DNA of 64,000 nt from Ascidia mentula (Eukaryota > Chordata > Ascidiacea > Phlebobranchia > Ascidiidae): positions 15,266,001-15,330,000 of the forward strand of contig OX387201.1 in the NCBI GenBank assembly GCA_947561715.1, in the 5' to 3' direction. The translations under genes and the position numbers were made by a program. This document shows positions 48,301 to 59,195 of this stretch, piece by piece. Below the pieces are notes generated by a model that had not been told where the DNA came from, ran no database searches, and worked only from the letters and a program-made list of their open reading frames with translations. Within the stretch, counting starts at the first letter, position 1, and the number at the start of each line of letters is the position of its first letter.

Positions 48301-50930
48301 CGGTCTGCTTTCCATCAAAATTAATGTAGTGCAGACTTCACTGCTGGTAGGCGTTATTCTCCTAGCGCTGGAGTAGTAAGCTAGTCTTGTTTGCATTCAT
48401 AACGTATTCTTTGTTCTTTTTGCCATACAGTCAAACAGATTATGTGTGGTTTTGTTTGGTAGGGAGATTTTTGATCAAATATGCTGTTGATTGGTGTGTT
48501 ATGTCAATTAAACAACATTACCAAGTTCACATCTATCTCCATCCCATCTTTCTGGACAAATGCATCGGAAGAAGTCATTTTCAGGAATACAAGTTCCTCC
48601 GTGCATGCATGGCGATGACGCACAATGTGTAACGTCTTTAAATACAGAAAAATTACATAAAACGAACAACCATCAATGGTCCTTACATAAAAATGTCAAA
48701 GTGCCAAACAAAAACAAAACCAACCCGACATTACATGGCAATAATTAGTTCCACAAATTTTTGTTGGTGTTTATATTTTTTACAGTTCGTAGTTTAATCG
48801 AGAATTTACTGATTATGCATTTGGCGCCCACACACTTCTCTGTATTGGCATAAATACATGAGAAATAAAAAATTGCTTACGTGTTTCGCAGTATTTTCCC
48901 GTCGTTCGAACGGGACAAACACAGATTGATCCGTTTGCAGTGTTTTCACAAGTTCCGCCGTTTTGGCAAAGACTGCCTGGTGGGTTGAGAGTGTCTGCGT
49001 GTTTAACATGTTTATCATGCGGTAAGTCGCAGACATAACATATAACAGAAATATTAAACGCTGCAGTTTGTGTCACAACCCAACACACTGCCTTTTGTAC
49101 GTACGTACAGCGAAACGTCAGAAAATACAATCTTTTTGGAACAAAAGGTGTACGTTTGTTATTTTTCACCAGAAGAACGTCAGATTGGTAATTCATTATG
49201 ATACCTGGTGGTCACAACCCATTTACAGTTTTCAAACTGCCATTTGCCGTTTATTGTCAAAGCTATGTCACATATTAGGTAAACTACAAATTTTGGATTG
49301 TATTGTACACATATCGTCTTACCGTATACTGCAATCCATTCAACTATCGCAGTTTCAAAACCAGGATTTGTTCCCAGATCATTCAATCTCCAAAATTTGG
49401 CTCTAAATCCCCAGCTAAAAACTTCCAACGCCTTTCCACCGACGTCACGTGACACATTTGATTTGACAGCGAGTCGAACTTCGGATGGCGAAACACTTTT
49501 GCACTCCGTGTACAGAATAGTTTTCGTTATGCTGTTTGTGCCCTCCTCAAATGCAACACTTAACACACCGTCGTAATACGCTGCAGGAAACAATACAAAG
49601 AAATGAAGTGGTTTTCCTTTAATTGTATGAAAACATCTTGACACTGATTAGAGTTAGTTCTGTTGTTTCTCGCTTAATTTCAAGCCATGAGCAACTGAGA
49701 AAAACACTTGCCATTGTCGCACTTCTTCCCTGTTCTTCCAGGCCGACATGTACACTTGAAATCATCTGTAAGTTCTGTGCATTCGTCGTAATTACAGGGG
49801 TTCGGGTAACAATATACATAACCTGAAATGCTTTGTAGGTTAACCAGCAGACATAGGTACTCTAAACAATACAGCGCTTTGTGTATGTGCGTTTCATTAC
49901 GGAAAGAGATGTTTCGTTTTTCTTTAAACGACACCTTGCTGATCCTGTTCTAAAGCTATTAGTTTGTGTGTATGTTATTACGTGAAGAACAGGTCAGAAT
50001 CTTTGTTCTTGGGTTAATGCAGACATTATGCACTATCCGAATTTACTCGAATGCAAACGAGTTGCAAAGAAACTCCCCGAGCTCTTTGATGACTTCCTGT
50101 TACAACAACTTCACCGTACTGTGTTGGCAGTATTGCCCGTAGTTCTCTTGATTGCATGAGCAAGTCCTTCCATTCTCGCTGTTGTCGCATCTGGCTTCAT
50201 TTTGACACGGATTATTATAGAATTCGGGAGTTTCTGTTGAAGAATGTGCTCGTTACATTTCTAGAATGTAATAACTTTGCATTAATGAAAAAGATCAAAA
50301 TTTCCGATTACAATATTATTGGACAAGTACATGCAATGACTTTTACCTCCGACATACTTCTGCTGATACGAATTTGATACCAAGTTGTTTTATGAGCATT
50401 ACAGGCAAAGACGCTATGCAACATTTTACCGTAAAAGGCTTTCCAGTTCATATAGACTCCTCTTTGTCCCCAATCATTTCTCTGTGCATCCGTCCGCTGA
50501 ATAACAGCACGGAATCCCCACGGTTGTATCTCAATTATTGCTGCAATAAAAGTGTCCGGCCATCTTGATTTTCCGGTAACAACAGCAGTTATGTTTTTAG
50601 CTTCGCCAGTGTAGCATCGGTTGTACACAACAGTAATATTCTTGACGTCGCCACGCCGATTGCTGCCAACCTTTGTCCTGCCGCTGTGGTAATTCACGCC
50701 TAAAAATGCATTGAACAAGTGTAAATATTAAACTGCTATTTTTTACAGTGTGTCGTTGTCAAAATATTTAATGAATAATGTGAAATGGTTGCAGACAATC
50801 GAGGTAACAATTTGATACGAATAACTGAAAATATTGACTGTTCACTTTTATTGTTACCAAACTTACCATTTTGAGTTACAGCCACTTGCAGAAATACAGA
50901 AGCAATAATCAGAACTCCAATCATTGCCAT
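42310..50930 (-). CDS. Copy C: complete secreted WGFR/EGF mosaic protein (8 WGFR + 15 EGF)
   Basis: 24 exons: signal 50867-50930; WGFR1 50430-50699; EGF 50120-50233, 49712-49822; WGFR2 49323-49580; EGF 48881-48994, 48522-48635; WGFR3 47905-48177; EGF 47664-47780, 47403-47513; WGFR4 46901-47173; EGF 46698-46811, 46409-46519; WGFR5 45983-46252; EGF 45776-45889, 45468-45578; WGFR6 44960-45217; EGF 44795-44908, 44619-44732; WGFR7 44100-44375; EGF 43737-43850, 43410-43523; WGFR8 42776-43048; EGF 42310-42431 with TAA. The sum is 3924 nt, 1307 residues, all junctions phase 1. EGF exons carry six Cys in the usual spacing. WGFR modules (86-92 residues) share a Y..C (VVYDRC), S.YSDTF, PWGFRA..RRTD, WGQ and FG pattern with few Cys. 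The leader MAMIGVLIIASVFLQVAV and the lack of a membrane segment imply secretion. AATAAA (plus 42247-42252) follows the stop. Function unknown; possibly matrix, coat or recognition. Confidence 0.92.
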
Positions 50931-50994
50931 GATCTGATTTGTTTCGGCTTCGTTTCGTGTTCGGCACTCTGAATTGTCTCGCCCATTGGCAATG

Positions 50995-51001
50995 TTTTAT
51001 A
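50995..51001 (-). promoter_or_regulatory. TATA box of copy C
   Basis: TATAAAA on the minus strand, 65-71 nt upstream of the start at 50930, with GCCAATGG just downstream. The layout is identical to copy A (18987-18993), so the core promoter was duplicated with the gene. Confidence 0.5.
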
Positions 51002-51304
51002 CTTTGCTTGTCCGTTACGCACGAATGGTGCAAGACTGCATTTTTTTTCATTATTTGAAAACTTCTTTTCCCTCACGTATCTTGCGCAACGCCGAAATGC
51101 GTGGGCTGCTGGTCACATTACAACACACACAAAGTTCAAGCAAAGTTCGCCCGACTTTGTGTATGGATTCCTCATTTCATTTGATTTCCAATATAATTTG
51201 CTATTTATATGCAATTGTGTTTATCTGAATAATTCAATTCAATTTCCAACACCATTTGCTTTTCGACATTACAGCAGATTCGCATATCTGATAATCTATT
51301 TTTT

Positions 51305-52803
51305 ATACCTGTAACGCTTGTTTGTTTTGTTTCGATTGTTTTTGTTTTATACAATTTCCTAATCCAAGCAGAACTGTTAACGTGGTGCCAAACATTCAGC
51401 GCACGCATTTCACAGACATGCTGTCATGATGCCCTGAGGTTGTATCGAGTTTGTACATTTACCGACTGCGTGGGTGTCTATTGCTAATGTTGGGCACACA
51501 CGTTTTGTAATAACGTACTTCAGAAGTTCGTCGAAGTCTGGAATTTCCAACAACAAACAGAAACCCAGGAACACAACTCACGGGTTTTCCCATAATTCTG
51601 AGTATAAAGAGACTGGCCCATATTGCTATTAACACCGTCATGTTTAAAAGAAGACGTTTCGGCACTAATGCCATCAAAAACTTATGCTACACCAATCGCG
51701 TCATTCAAACTGTTGATGGCATAAGTTTTTGCCGAAACGTCTTCTTTTGAAACATGGCAGTGTTAATAGCAATATGGGCCAGTCTCCTTATACTCAAAAC
51801 AGAAACTCGGTAAAGCAAATGTGCACATGTTTAGCCCGAAAACGAGTCCGAACTGTCACAGTATCATTCTACGTACACAAGTTTTTCGGTTTTGCTTCAA
51901 CTAGGTTAACTACGCACAGTAGTATATCAATATGTTAACTTTATTCCACAAGACTAATTGTATTTGCGGCTGGGTAACGCGATTGATTTAGAATGTGTTC
52001 TAAATTGATCAAAAAAAGACTGACAGGTAACCAACGTTGTATCAAAGTGCATGCACAATTATGATCAACAGTGCACGGGATAGCGTCAGAGCAAGATGTT
52101 ACAAGCATATATCGGCCAGCTGCGCAAATTTGACGTAGAAAAATATGTCACATATCTTTTTCGTTGTTAATTTACTGCAATTGTTACAAATTCACGCGGG
52201 TAAATATTGTAAATTAAAACTGATTTTAAAACATGCAAAATTTCACTTGAACAAAACCGTCGGGCAAATTTATGATTAATACAAGTGAAAGACATTTACT
52301 ACACAAATATTGCGAAACACGCTAGTCAGCTTTATACTTGGGAAGGGCGCTTAGTAATCCAGAACGTATATTTACTGAAGTCAATCTTATTACTTGATCG
52401 TCAATTGCGTCTAGCGAATTTGATGATTTCGTCACAGCGGTTATGTCTGTTGCCTGTAGCTACCCTTGCAATTTGTCTCGACGGTGCTGGGGCAATAAGT
52501 CGCAATAAAGGTCGACTGACCTGCTGGCTATTGCCACTAAATTGTTTGTCCACTTATTCACTTGGCTGAGAGGTGGACAGGAGGTTTAATCCGAATAATT
52601 GTTTATTTAGAGAATAGAATGCAAATAAACGATTGAATTTTGAATAGAATCAAAACAAATGGGTCACATAAATTAAAAACGAAATACACTGGTCAAAAAC
52701 GACGAAAGGGTTACCATATAGAACAGGCAGTTACATGAAATGCGACACTGAAAGAGAAAGGCGTTGGTCCCCTAAATACCATGAACATTTAAGTCTCTAG
52801 CCC
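51305..52803. repeat. Upstream flank of copy C, shared with copy A flank
   Basis: Collinear with 19301-20757, including the hairpin element (51570-51805, arms CGTTTCGGC../..GCCGAAACG). Homology ends at 52803. No gene seen; the open frames here are not conserved between the two copies. Confidence 0.75.
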
Positions 52804-53079
52804 AATAATAACGATAAAATACTCTTGTCAAACACAAACTCTCCGAATTATGGAATACGGGGGCCAACCTTTATCAAAGCATGCAGCTTCCAGTTGCCCC
52901 ACATGCGGCTTTGTTAAGCAATCGCGGGCATATTTTTCCCTATTTCAAAAGAATTACTCACACGTCAAAAGCGGTTTACACCACACGACCACATTTCAAC
53001 GCACGATAAATCTGGACACAAATCGCGTGAGTTGAAACAGTATCTGCAGGTAAAATGATCTGTATCGTGTAAAAAAATC

Positions 53080-53210
53080 ATGCCGCTACCTTGTAAAGTG
53101 GCCGAGTAACCCGCGTTCAAAGTTTTGTTTACTGGCGATTTTTTTTGTCAACTAACATCCCTCTGGCAACTAACATCCCCCTGGTGGGAACCCCCACCAG
53201 GTAATTGTAG
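53080..53210. repeat. Dispersed repeat with a short palindrome
   Basis: Shares GGCCGAGTAACCCGC and CAACTAACATCCCTCTGG with 31085-31145. It ends in CCTGGTGGGAACCCCCACCAGG (53181-53203), a 9-bp perfect hairpin with a small loop, preceded by a repeated CAACTAACATCCC. Possibly the end of a small element. Confidence 0.35.
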
Positions 53211-53534
53211 TTACGTCATCAGATAACAAAGAAGTTGTTTCGCGTTTTCAAAAATGGTTGCTTATTCTCGTATATAGCAAGTACGTTACTGTAGGCTTCA
53301 TCTTACGTGAGCAATTAAAAGTTAAAAATGTTTTATTGAGATGTAATGTTAAAAATATTGAGTTGTTGGCACAGTATGTAGATCTCGAGCAAGCAAGAAG
53401 CACACGACAGAAAAGCATAACAATTCTGTATTTTCCTTTCAAGCAAAAAAAAAACTCATCCTACAGTTCAAAAATCAGATAGCTGCTTGAGCACAGATGT
53501 CAAAACCGCTGACTGCAATACATTTTGTTGCAAA

Positions 53535-56500
53535 ATGGGAGGATGCACCCAAAGCAAACCAAGTGACGACGAATTCGAAACCAAAAGGAACATATCTAAT
53601 GGTAGGCTGAAACTTGCAAGTAATTGAATTTTTAAATGAAGTGATCAAAAAGTATCACATAATACTCAAAATGTAGGGGAAAGTTGTGCAATTTAGACCA
53701 CTTAAGTTAAGACCCTAATAAAAAAATATTGGAGTTGATCAGAAGAGTTAATGACACGATTTGGTAAGTTATCACCCAAACTATTGTCAAGCAACAAAAC
53801 AAAATATATTTAGTATTTAAAAATTCCAATTTACACAGTCAATGTGAAATTTGGAACAGCATTGTGTGTAAATCCATTATTGTGGCTTTTTTGCACATAT
53901 GTTGAATTGGGTTTGAGCGGTTGGCACTATCGGGTACCAAGCAGTTCCATTTGTCTATAGTGCGCTCCACGGAGGTTCGTCTCGGTTGTTTGGTATAGGG
54001 TACCACAGAATGGAAATAAGTGTGCCCACTAGTGTCAAAGCTAGCACAGTGCTACAGTCAACAGCTGCAATGATGAGACCTTACAGGTCGAAACAGTGAT
54101 CAAACACACCCTGTCTGCAGCTTTCAACCATAAACTTATTTAGTATTTACTACAATTATCGCATGTATGCACACTTTTCTTGTGCCCAGTTCTTGCAACG
54201 CATGCACTGTATCCAGTCATCATCAGTGCTTTCTCCACGAACCAGACAGGCATATCCTTTTCCATCTTACTGGAAACATGATAACCGGCCCCCCCTTTTT
54301 TTTACAAAAACTTGTTTCTTCTTTTTCGGTTTCTCTATCTCCCTAACTATTATGTACGTTTATGTGGTGAACTGGTCAAAATTGTAGCCTTTGTTGACTT
54401 TCGCTTTCTCTGGCCCTCTCCATATATTTTCTTTGGCAAAGGACTGGTGTCATTCACAGTGTAGTTTTCAGCAACAGTTAAAGAATTGCTAGGATTGGTT
54501 ACAGCCAAATTACCTAAAGAACTTGTTTCAACAGGAAGAAACAGAGTTAGATGAAACTGACAAATTAGAAACAGTTGCTAAAGAAACACATAGCAGATTC
54601 AAATCTTGCCTTGACATTGGCCGATCAGTGACCTCTGCTGGCTGAAAGTCATTGTCATCGAAAACAGATTAGTTGAAAAGAAAAATGACATATTTTTTAA
54701 ATCCATTCACTTCTGTGCTGACGCAAACTGCTTTACCATAAGCTAACCCAAACAAGTGACTTAGTTGGAAAACTGTAACAGACCTTCCTGGATTTGCACA
54801 CATCCATTGGGTGATTTTTTCAATGGTTTGAAAAATGAAATATCTAAAGGTTGCATTCTATGACTGGTGTGCAAAAACAACACTGCTGGAGGTGAATTGC
54901 AGTGCTTTGAAGTTTTGGGTATGACTTTTATGGCCATCTAAAATTAACAGAACCTTTCTTTGATGGGTTTACTTGTTTATTGAAATGTTCCAACCAAATG
55001 TAGAAAGTCTCACTATTTATCCATCTCCTGTAACAAAATGAAGCAAATTACAGGACATTTCATACATCCACTCAAGACATAATATAAGTCACATACCTGG
55101 CAAGAAAACATGGTTCCAGGAGTTGCACCACCCTGCAGTTCAACCCTCATTTTGCAACGTGGAAAAAAATCATTCCACATGGAACAAAAAAGCCAGCTGC
55201 ATTTACACAGCATATGATAGTGATATTTTTACCACGCCCTTGACTGGTGATAGCACCAATTTGACGGTCCCTCTAAAAACCCATTGTAGGCATATAGTCT
55301 AGGCATCGACCTAATGCCTACAAGGCATATTATGCCTATAACGCCTGGGCTCAATGCCTCAGAACCTGAAATGCCTACTACGCCTAGACTCAATGCCTAC
55401 GATGCCTACAATGCCTCTGAGACTCAATGCCTACAACAGTATTTTAGAGGCATCCCCAATTTGATGCTTTTCTTTCCTTGCAAAACTTTTCTTTTTTAAC
55501 AATGGTAAGACCTGATTCATCCATATTTTTCATCCAATCCGCAGTAATTTTAGTTTTGTTTATCATTGTCTCCAGAAGATCAAAAAAGGTATTAACTTGA
55601 ATACGATTGAAGCCAGATGCCGTCGAAAGAGATGTAGGTTCTGGAGTTCTAACTCACACCACTCTCTACCAGCAATCTCTTTATCGTGATTAAATCTTGT
55701 TGATAGATTAATTATAGAAGCAATTTTCTGAGATTTGTTAGACTTAACCCATAAAACCTGGATTCCATCTCCAGGACATGTTCAACCAGTTGATGTCCTA
55801 TTTCCTCAGAAAGGTCTGTGCCTTCCTATGTGTTTCTTGGAGGCCACAGCGTGCATATTTTTGCCTTCAACATGTCTCTGTAATGTAGTTTTTGGTACAT
55901 TATAGGCCTTTGATGCCTTATTCATGCCCATTCTACCTTCAGAAACTGATTTTATTACCAGTTGCATTGCCTCTTCTGACCAATTCAGATATATATTTCT
56001 TTAGATTTTCTTGACTCTCATGTTGACATATTTAATGCTTATGACAACAGTAGTAATGCTGTATAAACATATAATGTATTGTTAGCAAAAAATTATTGAG
56101 ATACGACCATATATTATGCAAATTTCACCATACGTGTAAACTGTGTGCTGATAATAATGCATAAATAATTAATATCAGTTTTTGTCGCCCGGTCTAAATT
56201 ACCCACATCATAAAGGTCTAAATTACACAACTACCAACACATTTTTTGTGCCTATTCTACTTTACTCTTGAGAAGCAGTAGTAGATTGGACTTGATATAC
56301 CAAAAGCAGTTACAGTTATATAACGCAAAAATCATTTCCACCTGGATTTGCAATCATTGCATTAAAGCAATTTCTTTAACATGTAGTAACAAAATTGAAA
56401 TTATTAAACTTTTATGCATAAAACAGATAAGGCGATGTGTTGTGGAAATTGCGGGGAAACAGTTTTGGAAACTAAGGATATCTTAAAAAGAACAGGAAAA

Positions 56501-57455
56501 CAACCAACGAGGAGCAGGGAGGTTCCAATATGCACGCACGAACCCAAACTTCTTCAAACATTTCATAATCCTGAAAATGAGGAGTTTGAAATATTTACGG
56601 CGTGTCATGGATATTTGCGTGACCAAGGAGAGGTGAAGCATTATTCTTACGAAAAGTTATTACAAACATGATTGGTTAATAAGTATCGCTTGTGACTCAT
56701 ACAGCCAACAGAACGGGCAACATGGTTTGAAGGTTATGCGTGGAATTACGCACGTTGTCCAAAATGCGAATATCATCTGGGTTGGAAATATCATCCAAGC
56801 GACTGTGAGACAAACGATTCCTTCTTCGGAATTATCATTAATAGGGTTGTGGGTAGGTTTCAAAAGTTTATATTTTTCGCATACCTAGTGGTACATGTGT
56901 ATTTAACCCAGAAGATTTTTGAGCATTGATGATAAAAAATCTAATCACTAAATACTATCAAATTTTTTTAACAGGTAATCCATTCTTCTGTGGAAAATGC
57001 AACCGTTACATTGCCAGTGCTTCTGACGCAAGTTCAGAAAAGTGCAGTTATGCCAAACGTACCAAAAATAACGCAACAGTGAATGAAGACTGCTCCGAAC
57101 AAATTTCTTTGCATGAAATCAAGCATGGTGGGAGGCCCATGACTGTAACAGTCTTTTCCGATGCTCATGTTAAAGACAGTGACAAGGTAGTAATTCCAAC
57201 AATGAAATTTGGTTCAATCGTAATCCCACTTTATAATTATAGTATTTGTAATGAAGTTTACTTTCACCTAACTCCATGTATTTCTGCTTTCAGCGTACAA
57301 TGGACAAGTTAATATTCAACGGATACGCCCAGAGCGAAGTGATGTGCTATCACTGCAACGCTCATATTGGCTGGAAACATGTTCCGAGGAATAACAGTGA
57401 AAGCACCACTATGTACACACTGATTGTATATAAAGGAAAAATAGGTATTTTTTGA
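53535..57455 (+). CDS. Double CULT-domain (cereblon-type) protein
   Basis: Five exons, 53535-53601, 56427-56632, 56705-56852, 56975-57186 and 57294-57455, join in frame (795 nt, 264 residues). CULT-A (about residues 27-141) has zinc pairs C28..C31 and C109..C112 and the pocket segment TWFEGYAWNYARC with W98, W104 and W118. The 6 and 14 residue spacings are those of W380, W386 and W400 of human cereblon. CULT-B (about 145-264) keeps zinc pairs (CGKC, CYHC) and HIGW (W238), but the other pocket positions are I218 and Q224. There is no Lon-like domain, so this is not cereblon. There is no signal peptide: the N-terminus MGGCTQSKPSD has Gly2 and Cys4, but Gln6 makes a poor myristoylation site. Exon 1 is the least certain; its phase fits, and without the pogo element the first intron would be about 270 bp. 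CULT domains bind small cyclic imide or uridine-like ligands; the role here is unknown. Confidence 0.75.
53820..54136 (+). mobile_element. tRNA-derived SINE-like insertion nested in the pogo element
   Basis: Flanked by a 13-bp direct repeat TATTTAGTATTTA (53807-53819 and 54137-54149). Inside are a tRNA A-box-like TTTGAGCGGTTGGCAC (about 53915) and a B-box-like GAGGTTCGTCTCGG (about 53972). Nearer the 3' side is a hammerhead-like core, TGATGAGACCTTACAGGTC then GAAACAG (54070-54097). Target duplication and internal promoter boxes suggest LINE-driven insertion. Confidence 0.55.
55275..55445. repeat. Degenerate TGCCTAC tandem repeat
   Basis: About 170 bp of irregular TGCCTA(C/T) and ATGCCT blocks (for example CTCAATGCCTACGATGCC), lying within the pogo element. 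It reads as slippage-driven simple sequence. Confidence 0.6.
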
Positions 57456-57708
57456 AAAATGGAGACGCCTTTGTACAATTTGCTGTAAAATGGGTCTCTC
57501 ACATATCAGCTGATATTTGAAATGATAATGCATTTTGTAGCAAATTGCATAAAGAACTTAAAATTTTTTCAAATATTTCAAATGACTGGTTCCTCCTATT
57601 TGCCAGAATGTATTCCTCTACTCAGCATTGTCATTTTACCAGCGACACCAATTTGCTCTGATAGGAAGTCAAAAATTTTAAACTTTCAGATTTTTGAGAA
57701 TGAAGTCA

Positions 57709-57801
57709 GCAGAATTAAAAATCAATTTTGCCAACCCGGCATCCTCAGTTTTTGCAAATACAAAATTGCAAGTAAGCACGAAAAGCTGTGCGGGAATTGG
57801 T
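57709..57801 (+). CDS. Possible small Cys-rich exon
   Basis: Between an ACTTTCAG acceptor (57688) and GT at 57802 there is an open stretch FENEVSRIKNQFCQ.. to KHEKLCGNW with four cysteines. A degraded relative lies at 60440-60500 in the downstream duplicate, so it belongs to the duplicated unit. Its phase does not join the CULT gene, which stops at 57455. Gene unknown. Confidence 0.25.
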
Positions 57802-58107
57802 AAAATGAAGTAATTATTCCTGGTAACAGATAATCTTCCTGAGATGGAAGTTATTTTTAAAAATATAGGAAGTACTTTATTGTAATTAATTGCCAAAGCC
57901 TGAACAAGCTAATTGCATTGACTTTCAAAATAACTCCTGTTTCATTATAACTCTACAACAATGGTTCTCAAATTGTTACTCTTATGAACCGGTAAAATTT
58001 ATAAAATCTAAAAAAAATGTACATATTAATAAGAATTAATATTTAATGAGACAAAAATATGCACTTCCAATGGGAAAAAATCCATTAAATTTAAAAAGTA
58101 CAGGGCA

Positions 58108-58866
58108 CTCATAAAAATATTAACGCAGTACGGCAATTCTGAAGCAATGATCAACGACTATCTCAGAATATTTTCGGGGAAGAACAGAGAATAAAATGTC
58201 ACAATAATTAACTGTCATGTGTTTATAAATTTTTTTTCAATATAATTATAACTTTAGAAGATGCAACTGTTTATGAAGACAGTAATGAAATCGATGTCGG
58301 TTGTTCAACTTTTGTTGGCTACAAAGGGTTGAGAGTAAAACAAAGTACGTGTTTGAAATGTGGTTTCATAACCGATTTACATTATGTCTATTTTTTAGAG
58401 ATTCTCAAATGGATTAAAGCTGTAATGTCATTCCAAACCAGCTCCACAGTTTACACTACACGACCACTACCAGCATTGCCGTCAGGTTTTTATACTGGTA
58501 CTTTAACATTTTTTCATGTTAAGATTTGCATTATTTTGCCATTCTATGTCAAATACATTTTACGCATGATTTGGATGCTATTTTCCTTCGAAAAAAATTT
58601 AACATTTGCAACCATATTCGTTGATTAAATATGTTGAGTTATATGTGCACGAGGTTTTATCCACAATTGGAAAAGTCTTTTCATATTTTATGTTTGTAGA
58701 TGGGCATAATTCGAGCGATGGCAGTGACAACACTTCCTTAAACTCTGTCACCAACTATTTCAACAACTGCACCTTGAAGGATTCTCCAATTACAAACAAC
58801 GTTGAAAATTGGGAACGCAGAGTAGCAAAAGGAGTAGCCAAGCCAAGTATCCTTGCTTGTCCGTAG
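58108..58866 (+). CDS. Fragment 2 of the triplicated gene-like unit
   Basis: Best-preserved of three copies. Piece a: after a GTACAG acceptor, ALIKILTQYGNSEAM.. to GKNRE and a TAA at 58192-58194. Piece b: after ACTTTAG (58257), EDATVYEDSNEIDVGCSTFV and YKGLRVKQSTCLKCGF, with the spacing of the first half of a CCP/Sushi module. Piece c: 58707-58866, a hydrophilic Ser/Asn-rich end DGHNSSDGSDN.. terminating at TAG. Piece a ends in a stop before b, so they may be ends of different transcripts. I do not recognise the parent gene. The sequence between b and c is open but not obviously coding. Confidence 0.35.
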
Positions 58867-59195
58867 TAATGCACCGAAACAGAAATTTTTTTATTAGGCC
58901 GAAACCAAATATTCGGCAAAGTTTTTGGTAAGAACAACCGCTGTTGTTCCAACTGCCAAAGTTAAATTTTAACATTTCCGTGACAATAAAAAAAAACACA
59001 CACACACACACTCGTACAGTTTAAACAATGATTCTAATTAACAGTAAACTTTGCGTATTAGCGTTGAATGCAGTTAAAGAGTTTCAGTTTCGGCCGAATT
59101 TTGCAAAAAAATATTCGGCCGAAACGGAATTGTTATGAAAACCTCAGTTTCGGCCGAATAAATTCGGCAAACCAAACTTTTGGTGCATCCCTACC
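58866..59195. mobile_element. MITE with ATGCACCRAAA terminal inverted repeats
   Basis: Starts TAGTAATGCACCGAAACAG and ends CTTTTGGTGCATCCCTA, an inverted pair. The interior is rich in the self-complementary motif ATTCGGCCGAA (59090-59165). This is typical of short non-autonomous hAT-like elements. A (CA)n tract lies at 58995-59010. A truncated copy is at 22597-22844. Confidence 0.6.

Larger units (their letters stand above)
53677..56245 (-). mobile_element. Pogo-type Tc1/mariner transposon, decayed
   Basis: The ends are inverted repeats: TAGGGGAAAGTTGTGCAATTTAGACC at the left and, reversed, TAGTTGTGTAATTTAGACC at the right, next to TA. On the minus strand the remains of a pogo/jerky-like transposase run from about 56000 to 54900: an HTH_psq start (LNWSEEAMQLVIKSV, KASKAYNVPKTTLQRHV), a region like RTPEPTSLSTASGFNR with WMKNMDESGL, and GRGKNITIICCVNAAG of the DDE domain. 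Several stops and shifts interrupt it, so it is dead. It sits in intron 1 of the CULT gene in the opposite orientation, and was itself a target for the insertion at 53820-54136. Confidence 0.65.

Noticed and set aside
57457-57803. Extending the CULT gene into the Cys-rich piece at 57709
   Set aside because: The phase is incompatible, and exon 5 runs into its own stop at 57453-57455.
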